A stretch of 24,982 nucleotides of DNA from a virus: IMG/VR virus record IMGVR_UViG_3300030380_002403, positions 3,016 through 27,997 of that record; one strand, 5' to 3'. Of the stretch, positions 20,867 to 24,982 are shown piece by piece; position 1 is the stretch's first letter, and every line of letters starts with the position of its first letter. Made by a program: the position numbers and the translations under genes. The notes below the pieces were generated by a model. The model was not told where the DNA came from. It ran no database searches and was given only the letters and a program-made list of their open reading frames with translations.

Positions 20867-23800
20867 ATGACAGAACAAGTTGATATATTAGACTTATTAA
20901 AATCAAAAGAGGGGGGTTCAGGATCGTATGTTCCCCCCATTAATATTGATGAGACTACAACTCAGCCAGATGAGACTAATATATTAGAGATATTACAATC
21001 TAAAGAAGTAGAATATGTAAATCCAGAGCCTATTGTAGAGAGTCAACCTGTAAGTAAAAGAGTTTTAGAACCTATGGTTATCCCTAAAAATGCCACAGAT
21101 GATGAAGCTTTAGCTATGCAACTTGTTCCGACAGAAGAGAGGCAAGCTGAACTAACTATTGAAGAACAGATAGATCTAGGTCTAATACCCAGTGCAGATG
21201 ATACTCCTGCCCCACCTCCTAAAGAAAGTGAGTTAACACGTGTTGAAAAACATACTCAATTATTTGATCAGATTTTTGAAACAGACAACGATATAGAAAA
21301 TATGTCTGATGAAGAGTTTAAAAAAGAATATAATGACACTAAAGCAAATGTAAAAAAAGAATACGATGAAGTCTTAGCAGGTTTAGGTACAGAGATAGCA
21401 ACAGAGATGCGTAAAGGTTTTAATAGTGGATATCAGGCATATGGTGCTTTAGATATATGGATAGCAAATAAAGTAGATGGTGACGCAGATGCAACTAGAT
21501 TTTTAATGTCTGTAGGACAATTGTTTGGTTATGCAACTAGTGGTACAGTAGATGGTATTGAAGAAGGTCTTAAAAAATTAAATGATCAGGGTGATGGTGC
21601 GATGCCAAAACTAGGAAGGTTTATTTATAAAGGCATAAATCTTGCTATGTCTGATATGCGTAAAGGTACAGCTAGAAACGAAGAAGAATTAGCTGACATA
21701 ATAGCAGGTAATATGGGGGCGTTTTTTGAGTTTGCTGAAACAATTCCTGCATTAGGTAGAGTGGTGTCTGCTGTACGAGTTTCAAGTTATATGAAACCAA
21801 AACGTGTGGCGGCAAGTCTTTCTAAAAAATATAAGAAAGAACAGAAAAAATTAAAAAAAGCAGAGCTTATGAGTCCTGATAGAGCAGGGATGGCAACACG
21901 AGAGGCTACAGCAGACAAGAAAAACTTAGCGGCACAGATAGCAGCAGAAAATGCTGACATGATGGAAAACTTAATATTACAAACAGAAAGAAAATTAAGT
22001 GACAGGGCAGGAGAAGAGGTAAGTGTATCTAAAGTAGTGGACGGTGTGCTTGTAATAGATCCTAAAAAAGCAAGAGAGGTAGGTAGAAAAACTAATCAAA
22101 AAATAGCAGACGCAGAAAGAACAACTAGAGGTCAAAAGATTACAGGTTCAGCAGACGTAACACTAAGTGAATTTGCTGATCTCGCCACTGGTGGTGATGA
22201 GATAACAATACCAATATTAAATCCAGAAAAACTAGATGGTATAGTAGCTATAGCAAGTGACTACAAAAGAAAATTTAAAAATGATTGGGATGAAAATGAT
22301 ACAGTAATAGACAATCTGTTTAGGTTGACAGTTGCAGGTGAAATAGATGGACAAGATCTAATAGATGACTTAGATAAATATGGATTATCTTTTGAGGACT
22401 ATGTGTTATCTGTAGTTGGATCTGGTTCTGATGCAGGTAGAGTTCTAGAAAGATTGTCACGTATTAAACGTGTACGCCCTATGTCTGAGAAAGATGATGC
22501 TATAGTAAAAGCTATGGCAGAGGCACAAGGAGACTTCCGTAAATTCGTTGTAAGGCTAGAGGGAATAAGAAGAGGATTACTTGTATCACAAATAGCAACT
22601 GCTGCACGTAACCTAGAGTCTGCTGTTGTCCGTAGTCCTCTAGAATCTTTAGCAAATGTGTTTGATACAGCATTATGGAATGTGTCAAATAAAGGATATG
22701 GTGCAGGTGCATTATCTTTAATAAGTCCACAAAACTGGAAGGACAGTTTTAATGTACACAAATATATGTTTAACGGTAGACCAGACCAAGTTAAAGGTTT
22801 TGTAGATTTAATACTGGATAGACCAGAGTTTGATCAACAATTTAGCAGGATGTTTGATAATCTTAACGAGATTCAAACGGCTCAAGGTAGAGGAACTGGT
22901 ACTATAACTGATAAGCTTTTGAGTGAAGCAGAGGATGTGACTCAAGCTTTAAATATACCTAACCGTTGGCAGGAGTTTTTGGTAAGACGTGCTACATTTT
23001 TAGGTGAGTTAGAAAGATTAGTAAGACGTGAATATGATTTAGATTTATTTGATGCTTTACAGCAGGGTAAATTAAGATCATTAATGAATGATGCATCTGA
23101 TGTAAAGCCTGAGAACGCTAGAAGTTTTATTGATTTAATTGATGAGTCTGTAACAAAGTCATTAGACGTTACATATGCAAAGACACCAGACGTTCCTTTG
23201 TTTAGAAACATATCTAGTTTTATAACACGTAATGGTTTAACGGTAGCTATACCTTTTCCTAGATTTATGTTTAACTCTATGGAACTCATGGGTCAATATG
23301 CAGGTGGTAGTATACCAGTGATTACCAGAAAGGTAATGAGTCTAGTAGATCAAAAGTATAGAGGTCCACTTACAACAAAAGATAGACAAAGAATTAGCCG
23401 TAATGCTGTAGGTGTTCTAGGCGGTGGTGGTACAGGACTTGCTGTCCTTGGTGCGTTAACAGAGGATGAGGAAGATCCCGATTCAATACAACAAACAATG
23501 TCAGATGCCCTTATGTCTATGGCTACCGTAGGTGCAGCATATCAGTATAGATCAGGTTTTGCAGGTGATGTACCTGCTAGTTTCAATGAGATATATACAG
23601 GCACAGATGAGAAAGGTAACAGGGTTGTATTAGATATTAAGCCTCAGTTTCCTTTGTCTCAATATATGTATTTAGGAGAGGCAACTAGACAAATAGAAAA
23701 GGGTACGTTTGGAGATTTCTTTGATGCACGTGAGTTTATAGAAACTTTTACTGGGTCGAACTTCAGAAGAGGATCAGGACATGTTATATTAGATGAGGTT

Positions 23801-24700
23801 GCAAATATAATAGATGGAAGTTCCGATGTTATGGCAGGTGAGAATCTAGGTAGAGTAGCAGGAAGAGCATTAGGAGAATATCTTGGCACATGGATGGTTC
23901 CGTTTGGACAGGCTATAGAGTCACAGAGAGCATACGGTTCTCGTTCTTTAGATTACTTAGATCATAGACCAGATCCTAGTCTTGGTGGGTTCGAGACATT
24001 CTTAAAAACTACCAAAAGATATGCTATAGATAATAGAGGTTTAAATAAAGCCCCAGACTATTTTACGTACTCAAGTGAAAAAGAATCTGACTCTCCTAGT
24101 AGAGTAGATATATTTGATCCAGAGTCACAGCGTGTAAGACCTATGCAAAGATTGTTATTTGGTCTAGGTCAGAGAACAGCAGACGCTGAGTACGCAGAGT
24201 ATTTAAAAGAGATGGGATTTGATAGTTATGATCTAGCTAGTAAAAGTAAAGTGCCATCTGTAGAAAATTTTGAAAATGAAATACTATTAGAACAGTTACC
24301 TATGATTGTTCAAGCAGCAAAAGAATATGAAAGAAGCATTAGGATAAACTATCAAGAGGGTCTTCTTCCTGATGGAACGCCTATAGAGAATGTAGAAGTA
24401 TATAGACGTAAAGTATCTGAAGATAAATTTTCAAACAACTACGTTAAAGAATTTGTAAAAGCACAGGTGGGTGAAGTAAAAAGATTATTAAAAGATACTG
24501 GTTATGCTAAGACAACGCCATATGTAAAAGCTGTAATGGATTTTCGGCAGTTACCCTCTGGTTTTCAAAAGATAGCAGTGCAAGAATACATAGCTAGGTT
24601 TGGGGAATATCCTGAAATAACAGGAGAGGACGAGGATGAATCGACAATGGTCTTAGAAACACTCACACAAATAGGACAAGCGTTTAGAGAAACGTACTAA
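20867..24700 (+). CDS. Giant internal (ejection) virion protein candidate
   Basis: This 1277-aa protein starts one base after the previous stop, with only a weak ribosome binding site. The first 130 residues are acidic and Pro-rich, probably disordered, and contain two copies of an ILxxLxSKE motif (residues 5-15, 37-47). Residues 140-300 are helical (FLMSVGQLFGYATSG, DIIAGNMGAFFEFAETIPAL). Residues 325-430 are highly charged coiled coil. The middle has ATAARNLESAVVRSPLESL. A Gly-rich hydrophobic segment lies near 845-862 (NAVGVLGGGGTGLAVLGAL). The C-terminal third has TWMVPFGQAIESQRAYGSRS and long helices. Very large mostly helical proteins at the end of the structural block are typical of ejected core proteins of short-tailed phages. 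No transglycosylase or polymerase motif was found. Confidence 0.65.
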   Translation: MTEQVDILDLLKSKEGGSGSYVPPINIDETTTQPDETNILEILQSKEVEYVNPEPIVESQPVSKRVLEPMVIPKNATDDEALAMQLVPTEERQAELTIEEQIDLGLIPSADDTPAPPPKESELTRVEKHTQLFDQIFETDNDIENMSDEEFKKEYNDTKANVKKEYDEVLAGLGTEIATEMRKGFNSGYQAYGALDIWIANKVDGDADATRFLMSVGQLFGYATSGTVDGIEEGLKKLNDQGDGAMPKLGRFIYKGINLAMSDMRKGTARNEEELADIIAGNMGAFFEFAETIPALGRVVSAVRVSSYMKPKRVAASLSKKYKKEQKKLKKAELMSPDRAGMATREATADKKNLAAQIAAENADMMENLILQTERKLSDRAGEEVSVSKVVDGVLVIDPKKAREVGRKTNQKIADAERTTRGQKITGSADVTLSEFADLATGGDEITIPILNPEKLDGIVAIASDYKRKFKNDWDENDTVIDNLFRLTVAGEIDGQDLIDDLDKYGLSFEDYVLSVVGSGSDAGRVLERLSRIKRVRPMSEKDDAIVKAMAEAQGDFRKFVVRLEGIRRGLLVSQIATAARNLESAVVRSPLESLANVFDTALWNVSNKGYGAGALSLISPQNWKDSFNVHKYMFNGRPDQVKGFVDLILDRPEFDQQFSRMFDNLNEIQTAQGRGTGTITDKLLSEAEDVTQALNIPNRWQEFLVRRATFLGELERLVRREYDLDLFDALQQGKLRSLMNDASDVKPENARSFIDLIDESVTKSLDVTYAKTPDVPLFRNISSFITRNGLTVAIPFPRFMFNSMELMGQYAGGSIPVITRKVMSLVDQKYRGPLTTKDRQRISRNAVGVLGGGGTGLAVLGALTEDEEDPDSIQQTMSDALMSMATVGAAYQYRSGFAGDVPASFNEIYTGTDEKGNRVVLDIKPQFPLSQYMYLGEATRQIEKGTFGDFFDAREFIETFTGSNFRRGSGHVILDEVANIIDGSSDVMAGENLGRVAGRALGEYLGTWMVPFGQAIESQRAYGSRSLDYLDHRPDPSLGGFETFLKTTKRYAIDNRGLNKAPDYFTYSSEKESDSPSRVDIFDPESQRVRPMQRLLFGLGQRTADAEYAEYLKEMGFDSYDLASKSKVPSVENFENEILLEQLPMIVQAAKEYERSIRINYQEGLLPDGTPIENVEVYRRKVSEDKFSNNYVKEFVKAQVGEVKRLLKDTGYAKTTPYVKAVMDFRQLPSGFQKIAVQEYIARFGEYPEITGEDEDESTMVLETLTQIGQAFRETY
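20911..20938 (+). other. G6/C6 hairpin at the start of the 1277-aa gene
   Basis: GGGGGG (20911-20916) and CCCCCC (20933-20938) flank a 16-base loop, 45 bases into the coding sequence. Six consecutive G-C pairs are striking in this AT-rich genome. Confidence 0.7.
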
Positions 24701-24710
24701 CAAAAACAAA

Positions 24711-24738
24711 GGGGAGCATTTAGCTCCCCATTTTTTTT
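24711..24738. terminator. Strong bidirectional terminator between convergent genes
   Basis: GGGGAGC (24711-24717) pairs perfectly with GCTCCCC (24723-24729) around ATTTA, followed by A and eight T residues. On the other strand, the stem is followed by TTTGTTTTTG, so it can also end transcription of the MazG-like gene. The stop codon of that gene overlaps the T-run. Confidence 0.92.
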
Positions 24739-24982
24739 ATCTAGTGTCTCCACTTCCACCTATTGTTCCCTTATCCTTACGCTTCTGTAGCTTTGATAAG
24801 TTCTGTGCGGCTATCATCCCCAACGTTAAGTTAAGATCGTTAGCCAGTGCAGCGCAGTACCACAGTACATCCCCTATCTCACTGGCTATGTCCTCTCGCC
24901 ATGTGTCAGGTCTGTTCTCTGGTCCATCTCGTATAAGTTTCTTTACCTTGTTGGCTACCTCACCTGCCTCACCTGCCATACC
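24737..24982 (-). CDS. mazG: MazG-like nucleotide pyrophosphohydrolase (5' end beyond window)
   Basis: The frame is open to the window edge; the first Met in it (24977-24979) is preceded in frame by Gly and lies in the conserved GxAGEAGEV segment, so the true start is outside. The visible 81 residues hold both metal-binding parts of the family: EAGE (ExxE) and, 26 residues on, EIGD (ExxD) in SEIGDVLWYCAALANDL. Then come AAQNLSKLQKR and the end GTIGGSGDTR, a tail I associate with phage MazG-like proteins. MazG-family enzymes hydrolyse nucleoside triphosphates to monophosphates and pyrophosphate; marine phage versions are thought to alter nucleotide pools in the infected cell. The gene runs opposite to all others here and probably belongs to an early transcript. 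Confidence 0.88.
   Translation of the reverse strand, partial: GMAGEAGEVANKVKKLIRDGPENRPDTWREDIASEIGDVLWYCAALANDLNLTLGMIAAQNLSKLQKRKDKGTIGGSGDTR

Noticed and set aside
20867-24700. 1277-aa protein as a polymerase or virion lysozyme
   Set aside because: I found no polymerase motifs and no transglycosylase catalytic pattern; the composition is that of a helical structural protein.
24977-24979. This Met codon as the true start of the MazG-like gene
   Set aside because: It falls inside the conserved GxAGEAGEV segment, and the frame stays open to the window edge.

Overview
The window is a late (virion structure) gene block of a tailed bacteriophage, almost certainly a short-tailed (podovirus-like) phage of a marine bacterium. 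The genes are tightly packed on the + strand, with ATG starts, junctions that overlap by 1 or 8 bases or abut, low GC by eye, and no integrase, transposase, tRNA or host-type gene. A run of portal, scaffold, capsid, connector, tail nozzle, fibre and internal proteins, with no tape measure, sheath or tube gene, points to a short tail. Several protein signatures are ones I associate with pelagic phages: AELNILDGV repeats, LIVKG-ending adhesins, and the SEGEFVFPADVVRY protein. The host cannot be named from this sequence.

Layout. Bases 1-100 hold the C-terminal tail of a probable portal protein, overlapped by a 73-aa gene. Next come a 700-aa protein (244-2346), a possible 20-aa peptide gene coupled to the scaffold gene (2362-2424), the scaffold (2424-3287), a 251-base leader with promoter-like and hairpin sequences, the major capsid protein (from 3539, not from the longest-ORF start), a 178-aa capsid accessory protein, and a hairpin at 5169-5199. 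Connector (5219-6157), tail nozzle (6157-7896) and tail fibre (7897-10479) follow.

Bases 10494-16618 form an adhesin cassette. It has two small proteins and three paralogous large proteins built from about 52-residue repeats. The repeats fall into four groups of exactly seven, so I read them as four seven-bladed beta-propellers; the third gene carries two. Bases 16631-17087 hold a small protein and a one-segment membrane protein (holin candidate), with no endolysin visible. Bases 17098-24700 hold five probable internal or tail proteins. They include a 657-aa protein with an unusually regular 11-residue repeat and a 1277-aa candidate ejection protein. A strong bidirectional terminator (24711-24738) separates this block from a convergent, incomplete MazG-like gene at the right edge.

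How the genes work together: the scaffold and capsid proteins build the procapsid around the portal; connector and nozzle close the short tail; fibre and propeller proteins probably contact the host surface; the Q/N/A-rich and 1277-aa proteins are candidates for ejected internal proteins; the membrane protein may time lysis; MazG would act on nucleotide pools during infection. The most novel-looking signals are the fixed count of seven repeats with scrambled synonymous codons, the propeller fusion, the Asn-ladder 11-residue repeat, and a beta module shared by connector and nozzle.
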